Notes: a model not told the origin generated them from the letters alone. Shown: positions 8,181 through 18,392, counted from the stretch's first letter. The stretch is DNA of 51,921 nt from Clostridium tepidiprofundi DSM 19306 (GCF_001594005.1 NZ_LTBA01000019.1:1-51921); one strand, 5' to 3'. Numbers and translations are program-made.

Positions 8181-8347
8181 AGTTACTACCTCCTAGATAT
8201 TAGTATTAATTCATGTAATATTATACAACAAAAAATTATAAATAGCAAATGCCAATAACTATTTTTTCATATTATTATATTTTACTACCTATTGTTATAC
8301 ATCATATTGTTTATTATTTCAAAAAACCTAAAAACTATTACAAATGT

Positions 8348-8376
8348 AAAAAAGGCCTTCAATATTAGAAAGCCTT
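8348..8376 (-). terminator. terminator at end of purine operon
   Basis: On the minus strand AAGGCTTTC pairs with GAAGGCCTT (one G-T wobble) around a 7-nt loop, and TTTTTT follows. The stem overlaps the purD stop codon. It closes the purE-purD operon. Confidence 0.85.
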
Positions 8377-9622
8377 AATTATCACCTATATCTTTTCTAT
8401 AATACATATTTTTAAAATTCACTCTTTTAATATCTTCATAAGTACTTTTTATTGCTTCGTGCAATGTATTCTTTACTGAAGTAATAGCTAGAACACGTCC
8501 TCCAGTAGTTACTAATTTTTCTTGCTTATAGTTAGCACCAGCAATGAATAATAAATTCTTTATACTATCTATATTTGTAATTTCAAACCCTGTTTCATAT
8601 TTTTCTGGGTATCCTCCTGATGCCGCTATAACACAACACGAATACTTGTCTTCCCAATCTATTTCATATGTTTTTAATTTTTTATCTAAAGCACTAAAAA
8701 TTAGCTCACATAAATCATTTTTCATTAATGGAAGAACGGCTTGTGTTTCTGGATCACCCATTCTTACATTGTATTCAAGCAAATATACACCCTTTTTGCA
8801 AATCATTAACCCAAAGAAAATTATGCCAATATAGTCTAAATTCTCTTCCATAATTCCTTTTAGAGTTGGCTTTAAAATAACTTCTTCAAACTCTTTCAAA
8901 ACTTCATCATTACAATGTGGATTAGGTGCTATAGTACCCATACCTCCAGTGTTAGGCCCTTCATTTCCTTCATAAATAGGCTTATGATCCATACAAGATA
9001 TAAATGGTATTATTGTATTACCATCTGTAATTGAAAGTATTGATGCTTCAACACCATCCAAATATTCTTCAATTACAATTTTCTTTCCAGCACCCTTAAA
9101 AACATCACTTATCATATAGTTATAAACTACTTTTTCTGCTTCACTATATGTTTCACATATAGAAACACCCTTACCCGCAGCTAAACCATCAGCTTTTATT
9201 ACAACAGGATAGTTGCATTTCTCCAAATACGATATTGCTTTTTCTTTTTCTTCAAAAACCTCATACTCAGCTGTTTTTACACCATATTTTTTCATGAAAT
9301 TTTTAGCAAATGCCTTACTTCCTTCTAAAAGAGCCGCTTTCTTTGATGGACCAAATATTTTCAGTCCATTTTCTTTAAATTTATCAACTATGCCTTCTAC
9401 CAATGGTGCTTCAGGACCAACTATTGTAATATCTATATTATTCTCTAATGCAAATTTGAGAAACGAGTCTATTCCATTTAAATCTACATTTTCACATTTA
9501 TCATTTTTATATGTACCCCCATTCCCCGGGGCACAGAATATTTTTTTTACTTTATTGCTTTTTGAAAGTTTCCACGCTATGGCATGTTCCCTTCCTCCCG
9601 AACCAATAAGTAATACCTTCAT
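8375..9622 (-). CDS. purD: phosphoribosylamine-glycine ligase (GAR synthetase)
   Basis: PurD is the second enzyme of de novo purine synthesis: it joins phosphoribosylamine and glycine with ATP. The 415 residues match the family. It has N-terminal MKVLLIGSGGREHAIAWKL and ATP-grasp segments KADGLAAGKGV and EEYLDGVEAS. The signature GPNTGGMGTIAPNP and EYNVRMGDPETQ are also present. AAGGAGGTAAAT immediately ahead of MKVLLIG sets the start; 21 codons of open frame upstream belong to the intergenic hairpin element. It is the last gene of the operon, followed by a terminator. Confidence 0.96.
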   Translation of the reverse strand: MKVLLIGSGGREHAIAWKLSKSNKVKKIFCAPGNGGTYKNDKCENVDLNGIDSFLKFALENNIDITIVGPEAPLVEGIVDKFKENGLKIFGPSKKAALLEGSKAFAKNFMKKYGVKTAEYEVFEEKEKAISYLEKCNYPVVIKADGLAAGKGVSICETYSEAEKVVYNYMISDVFKGAGKKIVIEEYLDGVEASILSITDGNTIIPFISCMDHKPIYEGNEGPNTGGMGTIAPNPHCNDEVLKEFEEVILKPTLKGIMEENLDYIGIIFFGLMICKKGVYLLEYNVRMGDPETQAVLPLMKNDLCELIFSALDKKLKTYEIDWEDKYSCCVIAASGGYPEKYETGFEITNIDSIKNLLFIAGANYKQEKLVTTGGRVLAITSVKNTLHEAIKSTYEDIKRVNFKNMYYRKDIGDN

Positions 9623-9639
9623 ATTTACCTCCTTTTTTT

Positions 9640-9740
9640 GTTCCTCTGAGGTGCAACCATTTATTTCCTTCAAGGTCATATCCATTGAAATTAAAGGTTT
9701 CTGAGTGTGTAACCATTTTCTGTTAGCACCTCAGAGGAAC
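9640..9740. repeat. interspersed repeat family 1, copy A (101 bp, 15-bp inverted ends)
   Basis: GTTCCTCTGAGGTGC at 9640-9654 is the perfect reverse complement of GCACCTCAGAGGAAC at 9726-9740. Next to the right-hand end, TAAC and GTTA plus CTGAG and CTCAG can form a second internal hairpin. The element fills nearly the whole purH-purD gap, ending three bases from the purH stop codon and a few bases before the purD ribosome binding site. Related ends occur at 36221 and 38483. Confidence 0.85.
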
Positions 9741-9743
9741 AAA

Positions 9744-11243
9744 CTAATGTTTAAAGTGTCTTATTCCTGTGAATACCATTGATATTCCGTGTTCATTACA
9801 TGCTTGTATAGATTCTTTATCTCTTATAGAACCTCCTGGCTGTATTATAGCTTTTATGTTGTGTTTTGCTGCTTCATCAACAACGTCTCTAAATGGGAAA
9901 AATGCATCTGATGCTAGTATGACTCCATCTCTAGCTCTGTCAAGTGCCTCTACGGCTGCCCAAATTCTATTAACTTGTCCTGCGCCTATTCCCTTTGCCA
10001 TGCCATCTTTTACAACAACAATCGCATTTGACTTAACATATTTTACCACTTTCATGCCAAATAGCAAGTCCTTCATTTCAGCTTCTGTAGGCTGTTTATC
10101 TGTTACAATCTTTATTTCGTCAATAAGCTTATCATCTGAAGTCTGAACTAATATTCCCCCATCTACTTTTACCATTTCTAATTTATCTTCTGGCTTATCT
10201 GTGCACTTTATAACTCTTAAATTTTTCTTACTCTTTAAGATTTCAAGTGCATCTTCATCAAAATCGGGTGCAATTACAATCTCAAGAAAAATATTGACTA
10301 TTTCAGATGCAGTATTTTTATCTACTTTTCTATTAAATGCTACAATTCCACCGAATATTGAAACGCTATCACACTCATAAGCTTTTTTATATGCTTCAAG
10401 TACGCTATCACCAACAGCAACTCCACATGGTGAATTATGCTTAAGGCCACAGCAAGCTATTTCATCAAATTCATTAACTGTTTTCCAAGCAATATCCATG
10501 TCCTTTATGTTATTGTATGATAACTGTTTCCCATTCAATTGTTCAATATTGTTCATCATTCCTAAACCAGATGTAGATACATAACAAGCAGCACTTTGAT
10601 GTGGATTTTCGCCATAACGTAGATCAGATAATTTTCGATATGAAAGAGATAGGTATTCAGGATAATCATAATCAAGCATAAAATTGCTAATCGCAGCATC
10701 ATAAGATGAAGTCAAATTAAATACTTTTCCAGCTAATCTTTTCCTAGTATTGTAATCCACTTCATTGTTTTCTTTTAACTGATTTATAATATCATCATAA
10801 TCATTTATATCAGTCACTACCAAAACATCTCTAAAATTCTTTGCTGCCGACCTAAGCATTGTTGGACCGCCAATATCTATGAATTCAACTTTTTCTTCAA
10901 ATGCAATATCTTCTTTTACTTTTTCAAAGAAAGGATATAAATTTACGACAACCATATCTATCGGTTTTATGTTTTTTCTCTCAATCGTATCCATATGTTC
11001 TTTATTATCTCTAATTGCTAATATTCCTCCATGAATTACAGGGTGAAGTGTTTTAACTCTTCCATCAAGTATTTCTTCAGAGCCTGTTACTTCAGATACT
11101 TCAGTAACTTTTATACCATTTTTAACCAAATAATTATACGTTCCGCCTGTTGAAATGATTTCAATACAGTTGTTTTGCAAAAATTGAGCCAATTCTAAAA
11201 TGTTGGTCTTATCGTATACACTTATTAAAGCTCTCCTAATCAC
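9744..11243 (-). CDS. purH: bifunctional AICAR formyltransferase / IMP cyclohydrolase
   Basis: PurH carries out the last two steps to IMP. The cyclohydrolase domain (about 1-195) opens with [17 protein letters not shown], then STGGTYNYL and [13 protein letters not shown]. The AICAR transformylase domain follows with [26 protein letters not shown] and [11 protein letters not shown], which has the Lys-His pair of the active site. It ends [20 protein letters not shown]. At 499 residues it is slightly shorter than average but complete. It begins with GTG, with GGGAGAG about seven bases upstream. It is separated by a 412-base gap from purN upstream and by repeat copy A from purD downstream. Confidence 0.96.
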   Translation of the reverse strand: MIRRALISVYDKTNILELAQFLQNNCIEIISTGGTYNYLVKNGIKVTEVSEVTGSEEILDGRVKTLHPVIHGGILAIRDNKEHMDTIERKNIKPIDMVVVNLYPFFEKVKEDIAFEEKVEFIDIGGPTMLRSAAKNFRDVLVVTDINDYDDIINQLKENNEVDYNTRKRLAGKVFNLTSSYDAAISNFMLDYDYPEYLSLSYRKLSDLRYGENPHQSAACYVSTSGLGMMNNIEQLNGKQLSYNNIKDMDIAWKTVNEFDEIACCGLKHNSPCGVAVGDSVLEAYKKAYECDSVSIFGGIVAFNRKVDKNTASEIVNIFLEIVIAPDFDEDALEILKSKKNLRVIKCTDKPEDKLEMVKVDGGILVQTSDDKLIDEIKIVTDKQPTEAEMKDLLFGMKVVKYVKSNAIVVVKDGMAKGIGAGQVNRIWAAVEALDRARDGVILASDAFFPFRDVVDEAAKHNIKAIIQPGGSIRDKESIQACNEHGISMVFTGIRHFKH

Positions 11244-11655
11244 TTTAATCTCTCCCTTGAATTATTTTTAATTTTACATAGCAAATTTATTCAAACATAT
11301 TACTATGGTTATCCCACAGAAAGTATTTTAAAAAGAAACTCATCACTATATATGCATAAGAATCAATTTCATAAATACTATATGTTGTATATTTGAAATT
11401 TATCCATAGCTTATTGTGGTTTAATCATTACTATAAATAAGCAAATTTCAATCCATTAAATGTAAAATATCATTTAGTACAAGAAAACAGTAAAATTCAG
11501 TATTACAAATTGAGTTGTCAAGTCATTTGTAACTTATCGTAATGATTTTTACTCATTTAAAGCATATTAGTTATTCCGAAACAAATTATTTCTAGACAAA
11601 TAAATAATAAGAATTTATTTTATAAGAATTTATCTTATAAAACTTTTATAGATTT
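11244..11655. other. 412-bp non-coding gap between purN and purH
   Basis: I find no gene, riboswitch or terminator. The stretch is AT-rich. It holds a modest inverted repeat TTACAAAT (11503-11510) / ATTTGTAA (11525-11532) and two nearly repeated AT-rich blocks, ATAAGAATTTAT, at about 11609-11635. A gap this long inside the operon could contain a secondary promoter for purHD or decayed repeat elements. Confidence 0.5.
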
Positions 11656-12276
11656 TTAGTTGCAAATGCTAGAAATCTTAACTTTACGTCCAATTATTTC
11701 AATTTTACCTTCGCTAATGTACTTAATTGCTTCTACTAAAATATTATGTTCTTCTTCTAAAACCCTAGCTTGTAATTTTTCAGCTGTATCATATGAATAA
11801 ACAGGTACAGCTTTTTGAATTATTATAGGTCCCGTATCTGTTCCTTCATCCACAAAGTGCACTGTACATCCGCTAACTTTCACACCATACTCAATAGCTT
11901 TTTCATGCACTTTAATGCCATACATTCCCTTTCCACAAAAGCTTGGAATAAGTGAGGGATGAATATTTATAATTTTATTCTTAAATTTTCTTAGTATTTC
12001 ACCCTCAAGTATAGATAAAAACCCTGCTAAAACAATCAAATCAACCTTGCCATCAATAATTTCCAAAATTCTATCCGAAACACTTTTTTCAGTATATTTT
12101 CTATCTATATAATGCGTATCAATATCGTTATTTTTTGCTCTTTCGAGTCCATATGCATCTTTCCTATCGCTTATAACACATTCTATTGAGCAATTCAGAT
12201 AATTTCTATTAATGCTATCTATTATATATTGCAAATTTGTTCCTCCACCAGATATGAGTACAGCTATTTTAAACAA
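11656..12276 (-). CDS. purN: phosphoribosylglycinamide formyltransferase (GART)
   Basis: PurN transfers the formyl group of 10-formyl-THF to GAR. The 206-residue chain has the family start [17 protein letters not shown], and the catalytic region [19 protein letters not shown] with the Asn-His pair. It also has [20 protein letters not shown] containing the essential Asp. The start is a TTG: the protein aligns with the family exactly from that codon, and GGAGGTG lies nine bases upstream inside the end of purM. The 13-base overlap with purM suggests translational coupling. Confidence 0.95.
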   Translation of the reverse strand: MFKIAVLISGGGTNLQYIIDSINRNYLNCSIECVISDRKDAYGLERAKNNDIDTHYIDRKYTEKSVSDRILEIIDGKVDLIVLAGFLSILEGEILRKFKNKIINIHPSLIPSFCGKGMYGIKVHEKAIEYGVKVSGCTVHFVDEGTDTGPIIIQKAVPVYSYDTAEKLQARVLEEEHNILVEAIKYISEGKIEIIGRKVKISSICN

Positions 12277-13262
12277 ACTCCCCCACCTCCAGCTTCAACA
12301 TAACCTATTTTATATGCTTTTTCTCCCATTAATTCTAGGTCTTTTAATATATTTTTTTCGTCTTTTTTGTCTACACATAGTACAAAACCTATCCCCATAT
12401 TGTACGTATTAAACATATCTTTTTCTGATACGCCTTTCTCCATTATATACTTAAAAATAGGCAACACATCAAAGCTATTCTTATCTATTATAGCAGTAAA
12501 TTTTTCTTTAAACATCCTTGGTATATTTTCATAAAAGCCTCCACCAGTAATGTGTGCCATACCATTTATATTATATTTTTCAATAAGTTTTAGAACGGGT
12601 TTAACATATATCTTAGTAGGTTCTAAAAGTACACTTCCTATTATATTTCCTTTAAAATCCTCACTATAATCCTTAATTAATTTTCTAACTAAAGAATAAC
12701 CATTGCTGTGTACTCCAGATGAAGCTATTCCTATTAAAGAATCTCCAGATTTTATGTTGCTTCCGTCAACTATATTATCTTTGTCGACAATACCAACTGC
12801 AAAACCAGCCAAATCATAATCTCCCTCTTTATAAAATCCAGGCATTTCAGCAGTTTCTCCTCCTATTAATGCACACCCTGATTGAATACATCCTTCTGAA
12901 ACACCCTTTACAATTTCGGCAGCAACTCCAGCATCAAGCTTTCCACAAGCCATATAATCAAGGAAAAACAAAGGCTTTGCACCATGGCACAAAATATCGT
13001 TTACGCACATTGCTACACAATCAATACCAATAGTGTCGTATTTTCTTAATTTAAAAGCTATTTCAAGTTTAGTACCAACACCATCAGTACCTGATACCAA
13101 AACAGGATTCCTATATTTATTTCCAATTTCAAACATTCCAGCAAAACTTCCCAAGTTAGTCAAAACACCTTCTGTAAATGTCTTAGCAGTATATTCTTTC
13201 ATTAATTTAACTGCCTTGTATCCCTCTTCAATGTTAACTCCTGCTTCTTTATACGTTAACAT
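12264..13262 (-). CDS. purM: phosphoribosylformylglycinamidine cyclo-ligase (AIR synthetase)
   Basis: PurM closes FGAM to AIR with ATP. The 332 residues match the family length. Motifs include [31 protein letters not shown], the glycine-rich [15 protein letters not shown], and [14 protein letters not shown] followed later by [22 protein letters not shown] six bases before the ATG supports the start. It overlaps purN by 13 bases. The upstream purF gene ends about 211 bases away, across a repeat-containing gap. Confidence 0.96.
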   Translation of the reverse strand: MLTYKEAGVNIEEGYKAVKLMKEYTAKTFTEGVLTNLGSFAGMFEIGNKYRNPVLVSGTDGVGTKLEIAFKLRKYDTIGIDCVAMCVNDILCHGAKPLFFLDYMACGKLDAGVAAEIVKGVSEGCIQSGCALIGGETAEMPGFYKEGDYDLAGFAVGIVDKDNIVDGSNIKSGDSLIGIASSGVHSNGYSLVRKLIKDYSEDFKGNIIGSVLLEPTKIYVKPVLKLIEKYNINGMAHITGGGFYENIPRMFKEKFTAIIDKNSFDVLPIFKYIMEKGVSEKDMFNTYNMGIGFVLCVDKKDEKNILKDLELMGEKAYKIGYVEAGGGGVCLK

Positions 13263-13361
13263 AAGTAACCCCTCTTTCCTAATTTATCAATTCTACAAGA
13301 CTCCCTCTTATGCAAGATGGAGATTGAAGCTGGCTAGCACCAAGTTTTTGTTTGCTTGATT

Positions 13362-13399
13362 CTAGTTATATAAGTGATATCTAGTTATATAAGTGATAT
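13362..13399. repeat. 19-bp tandem duplication
   Basis: CTAGTTATATAAGTGATAT occurs twice head to tail at 13362-13380 and 13381-13399, without mismatch. It lies in the purF-purM gap beside repeat family 2 copy 3. Perfect identity suggests a recent slippage event. Confidence 0.9.
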
Positions 13400-13415
13400 T
13401 ATTGAAGCTTTTTAC

Positions 13416-13473
13416 TTCATGTGGAGTAAACTCTATACACAAAGTCCCAATGTTTTGCTTCAACAAAGCGAGC
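13416..13473 (-). repeat. interspersed repeat family 2, copy 3
   Basis: On the minus strand this reads GCTCGCTTTGTTGAAGCAAAACATTGGGACTT (split here as GCTCGCTTTGTTGAAGC and AAAACATTGGGACTT), then TAGAGTTTACTCCACATGAA. It aligns throughout with the plus-strand copies at 39191 and 25478. It begins at the base immediately after the purF stop codon. Confidence 0.75.
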
Positions 13474-14862
13474 TTACTTAATAGGTGCTGATATAGGATA
13501 AACTCCATTAAAGCATCCAAGACAAAAACCATTTTTTTGTCCCAATGATGCTAATAAACCATCTATGCTTATATATGCTAAGCTATCAGCCCCTATCTTT
13601 TCTCTTATACTCTCTGTATCTAAAACAGCTCCTATTAACTCTTTTCTATATGGAGTATCTATTCCAAAATAACAAGGATATTTTACAGGAGGAGAAGACA
13701 CTCTAAAATGAACCTCTTTAGCACCCGCCTTCTTAAGTATATCAATAAGCCTTCTGCTCGTAGTTCCTCTAACAATTGAATCATCAATAAGAACCACCCT
13801 TTTACCATACACATTTTCTTTTAGTGCATTTAACTTAACAGATACAGCCTTTTCTCTCATCTCTTGATTTGGTGAAATAAACGTTCTACCTGTATATTTA
13901 TTTTTTATCAATCCTATTTCGTATGGAATACCTGAAGCCTTTGAGTATCCTATTGCCGCTGGTATTCCTGAATCTGGAACTCCAACAACAATATCTGCAT
14001 CAACAGGTGCTTCATCAAATAATATTTTACCAGCTTCTATTCTTGAATTATAAACACTAATATTATCAATTATGCTATCAGGTCTTGCAAAATATATATA
14101 TTCAAAAGCACAAACAGCCTTTTCTATCTTTTCTGCAAAATTTATTGATTTCACCCCATCTTTATTAACTATAATAATCTCACCTGGCTCTACATTTCTT
14201 ATAAATTCAGCTCCTGTTGCATCGAGTGCACAACTTTCAGAAGCAATCACATAACTGTTTCCTATTTTACCTAGACATAATGGTCTTATACCATTTGGAT
14301 CCCTAACTCCAATCAATTCATCTTTAGTCAAAATAACAATACCATAAGATCCTTTAATTGCTTGAACAGCATCAACAACAGCTTTTTCAATTCCTTTTTT
14401 AGCTCCCCTTGCAATCAAATTTAATATTACTTCTGAATCAATTGATGTTTGAAATACACAACCACATTCCTCTAACAATTCTCTAATAACATCTGCATTC
14501 ACTAAATTTCCATTATGTGCTATAGCTATTTCACCAAGCTTAAACGTACTCAACAAAGGTTGAGCATTTTTTAGTGTACTTTCACCTGCGGTAGAATATC
14601 TAACATGCCCTATAGCTGAAGAACCTTTAATTTCATCAAGAATTTCTTCATCAAATACCTCAGAAACAAGTCCCATATTCTTGTAACACGTCATTTTATT
14701 CGGTGTACAAGTAGCTATACCAGAACTTTCTTGTCCCCTATGTTGTAGTGCATAAAGACCATAATAGGTTAATCTAGCAACATCTAAATCATCACCTCTG
14801 CTGATAATACCATACACACCACATTCCTCGTGAAATTTATCATGATTTATGTTATCACCCAT
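13474..14862 (-). CDS. purF: amidophosphoribosyltransferase (glutamine PRPP amidotransferase)
   Basis: PurF commits PRPP to purine synthesis. The 462-residue protein is of the Bacillus type. A short propeptide precedes the N-terminal nucleophile cysteine in EECGVYGI (Cys14). The glutaminase domain has ALQHRGQESSGIA and IAHNGNLVN. The phosphoribosyltransferase domain has VVLIDDSIVRGTTSRR, and the C-terminal GFCLGCFNG carries cysteines of the [4Fe-4S] cluster. In the Bacillus enzyme this cluster confers oxygen sensitivity. AAGGAGA precedes the ATG. The gene lies third in the operon between purC and purM. Confidence 0.96.
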   Translation of the reverse strand: MGDNINHDKFHEECGVYGIISRGDDLDVARLTYYGLYALQHRGQESSGIATCTPNKMTCYKNMGLVSEVFDEEILDEIKGSSAIGHVRYSTAGESTLKNAQPLLSTFKLGEIAIAHNGNLVNADVIRELLEECGCVFQTSIDSEVILNLIARGAKKGIEKAVVDAVQAIKGSYGIVILTKDELIGVRDPNGIRPLCLGKIGNSYVIASESCALDATGAEFIRNVEPGEIIIVNKDGVKSINFAEKIEKAVCAFEYIYFARPDSIIDNISVYNSRIEAGKILFDEAPVDADIVVGVPDSGIPAAIGYSKASGIPYEIGLIKNKYTGRTFISPNQEMREKAVSVKLNALKENVYGKRVVLIDDSIVRGTTSRRLIDILKKAGAKEVHFRVSSPPVKYPCYFGIDTPYRKELIGAVLDTESIREKIGADSLAYISIDGLLASLGQKNGFCLGCFNGVYPISAPIK

Positions 14863-14937
14863 AAAAATTCTCCTTAAATTATTTTACAATACTCTCATTG
14901 TATATAATTAAATTTGCATATAATTAATTATTTGCCG

Positions 14938-15642
14938 TTACTTATCTATTCTTTCTAAAATCTTTTCATATCCTTCAATTACATTACCTAAATCTCTTCT
15001 AAATCTATCCTTGTCTAACTTCTCACCAGTCTTAATATCCCATAACCTACATGTATCAGGTGAAATTTCATCAGCTAAAAGTATATCATCATTATATCTT
15101 CCAAATTCTAATTTAAAATCAACTAGTTTAATACCCTGTTTCTCAAAAAATTCGCCTAATGTTTTGTTGACATCTGATGCAACTTTATATATATAGTCAA
15201 GTTCATCAAAAGTAGTAAGTCCCATTGCAACAGCATGATAATCATTCATCAAAGGATCTCCGAGCTCATCATTTTTATAACTTATTTCAAAAACAGTAGT
15301 TTTTAGCTCTGTTCCTTCTTCAATTCCATACCTTTTAGCCATACTTCCAGCCGCAATATTTCTCACAATTACTTCTAGTGGAATAATTGTAACTTTTTTG
15401 CATAATTGTTCCCTATCACTTATCTTCTTTTCAAAATGAGTTTTTATACCTCTCTCTTCTAATAATTGAAACAATTTAGATGTAATATCATTATTTAGAA
15501 TACCCTTTTTACTTATTTGAGCTTTTTTCACACCATTGAATGCAGTAGCATCGTCTTTATAATAAATTATAACACGATTTGAATCATCTGCTTCATAAAT
15601 TTTCTTTGCTTTTCCTTCATATAATAATTTTCTATTGCTCAT
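14938..15642 (-). CDS. purC: SAICAR synthetase
   Basis: PurC couples CAIR with aspartate using ATP. The 234 residues fit the family. The chain begins [15 protein letters not shown], continues with [24 protein letters not shown]-like [19 protein letters not shown], and [11 protein letters not shown], and ends with [20 protein letters not shown] ahead of MSNRKLL indicates this start rather than the upstream ATG ten codons earlier. The first codons overlap the end of purE by 11 bases. It is preceded by purE and followed 75 bases later by purF. Confidence 0.96.
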   Translation of the reverse strand: MSNRKLLYEGKAKKIYEADDSNRVIIYYKDDATAFNGVKKAQISKKGILNNDITSKLFQLLEERGIKTHFEKKISDREQLCKKVTIIPLEVIVRNIAAGSMAKRYGIEEGTELKTTVFEISYKNDELGDPLMNDYHAVAMGLTTFDELDYIYKVASDVNKTLGEFFEKQGIKLVDFKLEFGRYNDDILLADEISPDTCRLWDIKTGEKLDKDRFRRDLGNVIEGYEKILERIDK

Positions 15643-16120
15643 TAAAATCAACTCCCTTTTCATTTTCTTCAATAAAATTCTTTTTCATTCTATCTCTAAA
15701 ACTCACCAATTTTGACTTTAGTTCTGGATACTTTAATGATAACATTTGAACAGCAAGCATGCCTGCATTATAACTATTGTTTATGCCAACTGTTGCAACA
15801 GGAATAGATTTTGGCATTTGAACTATTGAAAGAAGTGCATCCAAGCCATCAACTGCTGCATTGATAGGAACTCCTATTACAGGAATAGTTGTGTGTGAAG
15901 CAATAACTCCTGGAAGATGTGCAGCCAATCCCGCACCAGCAATAATACATTCAACACCATCACTTTCTAGTTCTTTAATAACTTCTAAAAGTTTTTCAGG
16001 AACCCTATGCGCTGATAAAATATAAGCCTTATAGCTTATTCCAAATTCATCTAGAACCAGTGCTGAATTCTTCATAATTTTAGTATCAGATTTACTTCCA
16101 AAAATAATAGCAACTTTCAT
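15632..16120 (-). CDS. purE: N5-carboxyaminoimidazole ribonucleotide mutase
   Basis: PurE, class I, rearranges N5-CAIR to CAIR. The 162 residues show [28 protein letters not shown] (catalytic His), [13 protein letters not shown] and PVIGVPINA. No purK was found in the window, so N5-CAIR may be made by an enzyme encoded elsewhere. GGGGAGG eight bases before MKVAI fixes the start; the 29 codons of open frame upstream run into the riboswitch terminator. It is the first gene of the purine operon and is controlled by the purine riboswitch upstream. Confidence 0.95.
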   Translation of the reverse strand: MKVAIIFGSKSDTKIMKNSALVLDEFGISYKAYILSAHRVPEKLLEVIKELESDGVECIIAGAGLAAHLPGVIASHTTIPVIGVPINAAVDGLDALLSIVQMPKSIPVATVGINNSYNAGMLAVQMLSLKYPELKSKLVSFRDRMKKNFIEENEKGVDFNEQ

Positions 16121-16135
16121 ACATATAACCTCCCC

Positions 16136-16179
16136 AAAAAAAATAGTTTCCATCTTTACTATAATGAAAAATGGAAACT
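16136..16179 (-). terminator. riboswitch-controlled intrinsic terminator before purE
   Basis: On the minus strand AGTTTCCAT and ATGGAAACT form a perfect 9-bp stem with a 17-nt loop, followed by ATTTTTTTT. It lies between the purine riboswitch and purE. This is the expected place for the expression platform that stops transcription when guanine is bound. Confidence 0.88.
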
Positions 16180-16222
16180 GTAAAATAACATCAAACGCTA
16201 CTAGCATATAATGTCCCCATAA

Positions 16223-16293
16223 TTCATAATAGTCAAAGATTTACGGCCTTTGGTAGAAACTTCTGAACCATATTATCAGAAATATATTATGAA
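16223..16293 (-). ncRNA. purine (guanine-class) riboswitch aptamer
   Basis: The minus-strand RNA matches the purine aptamer. P1 is TTCATAAT / ATTATGAA, a perfect 8-bp stem. P2 and its loop read GATAATATGGTTCAGAAG. The J2/3 core is GTTTCTACC, followed by AAAGGCCGTAAATCTTT forming P3. J3/1 is GACTAT. The C in GACTAT (position 74 of the B. subtilis xpt aptamer) specifies guanine or hypoxanthine; adenine riboswitches have U there. It sits 103 bases upstream of purE with a terminator between, so excess guanine should switch the pur operon off. Confidence 0.95.
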
Positions 16294-16331
16294 CTAAGTA
16301 TTCATTTTTAATAACATCATTGTTTAATTAA

Positions 16332-16360
16332 ATGTTATCATCACTTTTCGAATAAGTCAA
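16332..16360 (-). promoter_or_regulatory. candidate sigma-A promoter of the purine operon
   Basis: On the minus strand TTGACT (16360-16355) is separated by 17 bases from TAACAT (16337-16332), about 40 bases upstream of the riboswitch. The -35 matches consensus at five of six positions and the -10 at four of six. Confidence 0.5.
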
Positions 16361-16506
16361 TATATTTTTTATTTATTATTACATATAATTCGTGTTATAA
16401 CGAACAATATAATGTGATTAGCTTAATTTAATTCGCTAGTTAAATGTGGTATAATAATATGTAACGTTATTAAAACTGCACTATAACTAGAAAGGATTAT
16501 AATTTT

Positions 16507-16851
16507 ATGTGGAGTTTTTTAATTTTCATATGTATTATTATAGTTTTTATATTTGTATCAAGAAAAAATATGATAAATAGGGCAAATGAGCTTTCATCAA
16601 ATGCTGACTCATTTTCAAGAGAACTAAAAAGAAATTATTTTTCTCTAGATAGTAATCTTCAAGAAAAATTTTTAGCTTCTCTTACTCAAAAAGAAAAAAA
16701 TTACTTTAATATGTTATTAAATAATGATAAATTAAATTATGGTAAATTTGTATGGTCAATTCAACAGCATTTGATAACACAACAAGATATTATGAACAAA
16801 TTAAAAAAGATAGCTGATACAAGTAAAAAAAACAATAAAAAAGGCATGTAA
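16507..16851 (+). CDS. unrecognised small membrane-anchored protein
   Basis: I do not recognise this 114-residue protein. It begins with one hydrophobic segment (about 3-18, FLIFICIIIVFIFV) followed by a basic residue cluster, which suggests a single N-terminal anchor with the rest in the cytoplasm. The remainder is polar, helical and lysine/asparagine-rich, with a KKNNKKGM end. It is transcribed away from the purine operon and ends in a hairpin terminator shared with the convergent hydrogenase operon. A TATAAT-like box lies about 55 bases upstream. AGAAAGGA lies about 9 bases before the ATG. Confidence 0.65.
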   Translation: MWSFLIFICIIIVFIFVSRKNMINRANELSSNADSFSRELKRNYFSLDSNLQEKFLASLTQKEKNYFNMLLNNDKLNYGKFVWSIQQHLITQQDIMNKLKKIADTSKKNNKKGM

Positions 16852-16875
16852 GATATTGTACCTTCATGCCTTTTT
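16837..16875. terminator. bidirectional terminator
   Basis: AAAAAGGCATG and CATGCCTTTTT flank a 16-nt loop, so there are T-runs on both strands. It lies between the small membrane protein gene (plus, whose stop codon is in the loop) and the hydrogenase gene ending at 16890 (minus). Confidence 0.88.
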
Positions 16876-16889
16876 CATTTAATTTATTA

Positions 16890-18392
16890 TCATTTTTTAA
16901 ATGCTTTATCAAAATTCCTGTGCAATCTAATACTTGATGTATCAAAAATCTTAGTAACATCTTCAATTTTATGTTCTTTAGCCATCTTTCCATACTCATC
17001 TACTGCTTTTTTGTTTTTAGGTCCATGATGTTGAAGTACACCTGGCCCACCGATACATCCACCAACACATGCCATTCCTTCTATGAAATTACCTTTTAAT
17101 CTCTTAACCTTAGCCATCTTTAATGCAATATCACATTCCTTTATACCATTACAAGTAACAGGATTATATTCTATATCTATATTTTTTTCTTCTATAACTT
17201 CTTTAATAGCCTCAGTTAGTCCTCCACTTCTAGCAAAAATTCTACCAAATAAAGATGCATTATCAAGAACGCTTTCTTCACAATCATTAACCTGAATATC
17301 AGCTGCATCCAATAACGCTAATAATTCCTCAAATGTTAATACATAATCAACTTCATCCTTAATATCATCCTGTTGAGCTTCCATTTTCTTAGCAATACAA
17401 GGTCCAATGAAAACTATTCTAGCATTTGATTCTAAACTCTTTATAAGTCTTGCAGTAGCAATCATTGGTGAAACAGACGTTGATACATTATCCATAAGCT
17501 CTGGATAATTTTTATTTATATATGCTACAAATGCAGGACAACATGAACTAGTAATAAAACCTTTTGAATTAACATTTTCAGCAAATTCCTTTGTTTCATT
17601 CTCTGTTACTATATCTGCACCTAAAGCAGCTTCCACAACATCATGAAAACCTAACTTCTTTATTGCTGTAACAACCTGACCAATTGTTGCAAAAGTAAAT
17701 TGACTTGAAATAGCAGGTGCAATTATTGCATATGCATTAAATTTGTCTGATTTAGCTTTTTTTATAAGCTCAATAGTGTCTACTATATATGACTTATCTT
17801 CAATTGCTCCAAATGGGCATGAATAAACACAACTTCCACATTGAATACATTTACTATCGTCAATTCTAGCTTTTCCTTCTTCATCCATTGATAATGCACC
17901 AACATTACATGCTTTCATGCACGGTCTTAATACATCAACAATAGCATTATACGGACATGCATCTTTACATTTACCACACTCCTTGCATATATCCCAATTG
18001 ATTCTCGCTTTATGATCAACAACAGATATAGCTCCAAAAGGACAAGCTTCTTCACATTTATGTGCTAAACATCCTCTACAGGCTTCTGTAACAACATATC
18101 TTTGAACAGGGCATTTATCACACGCAGCCTCAAGAACTTCAATGTTGTTTTTATTTTCTCTATTTCCGCCCATAGCCATCCTAACTCTCTCTTTAACAAC
18201 TTCTCTCTCATGATAAATACAGCATCTAGTAATTGGCTTAGGACCTGGAATAATCTTTTTAGGTATTTCATGATAATTTTCTTTCAATGCACCCTCAAAT
18301 GCTAATTTTGCTACCTCTTTCAATACTTGATACTTTATTAATTGGACATTACTTTCAAACTTAATAAGTTGTACATTAGTAACTTTATCCAT
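16890..18392 (-). CDS. [FeFe] hydrogenase, group-B-like monomeric type
   Basis: This 500-residue H-cluster protein carries four CxxCxxC-type ferredoxin motifs at about 105-192 (CRGC..., CKECGKC, CMKAC, CIQCGSC). All three H-cluster signatures are intact: TSSCCPAF (Cys284, Cys285), GPCIAKKMEA (Cys332, Lys335, Glu338) and EGMACVGGCIGG (Cys441, Cys445). Proton-transfer and 2Fe-subsite residues are thus present and catalysis is possible, either H2 production or uptake with ferredoxin. The GPC form of motif 2 and the N-terminal extension (about 1-100, with CCIYHERE and a CDKC pair) fit group B rather than the HydA type at 27168. It is the last gene of a three-gene operon with a PAS-linked paralogue 16 bases upstream. 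Confidence 0.85.
   Translation of the reverse strand: MDKVTNVQLIKFESNVQLIKYQVLKEVAKLAFEGALKENYHEIPKKIIPGPKPITRCCIYHEREVVKERVRMAMGGNRENKNNIEVLEAACDKCPVQRYVVTEACRGCLAHKCEEACPFGAISVVDHKARINWDICKECGKCKDACPYNAIVDVLRPCMKACNVGALSMDEEGKARIDDSKCIQCGSCVYSCPFGAIEDKSYIVDTIELIKKAKSDKFNAYAIIAPAISSQFTFATIGQVVTAIKKLGFHDVVEAALGADIVTENETKEFAENVNSKGFITSSCCPAFVAYINKNYPELMDNVSTSVSPMIATARLIKSLESNARIVFIGPCIAKKMEAQQDDIKDEVDYVLTFEELLALLDAADIQVNDCEESVLDNASLFGRIFARSGGLTEAIKEVIEEKNIDIEYNPVTCNGIKECDIALKMAKVKRLKGNFIEGMACVGGCIGGPGVLQHHGPKNKKAVDEYGKMAKEHKIEDVTKIFDTSSIRLHRNFDKAFKK

Noticed and set aside
16389-16404. TTCGT-GTTATA-ACGAA palindrome upstream of the pur operon, one arm of which resembles a PurBox
   Set aside because: The two half-sites are only a few bases apart, unlike paired PurBoxes, and the second arm matches poorly; I could not tell it from a chance palindrome.
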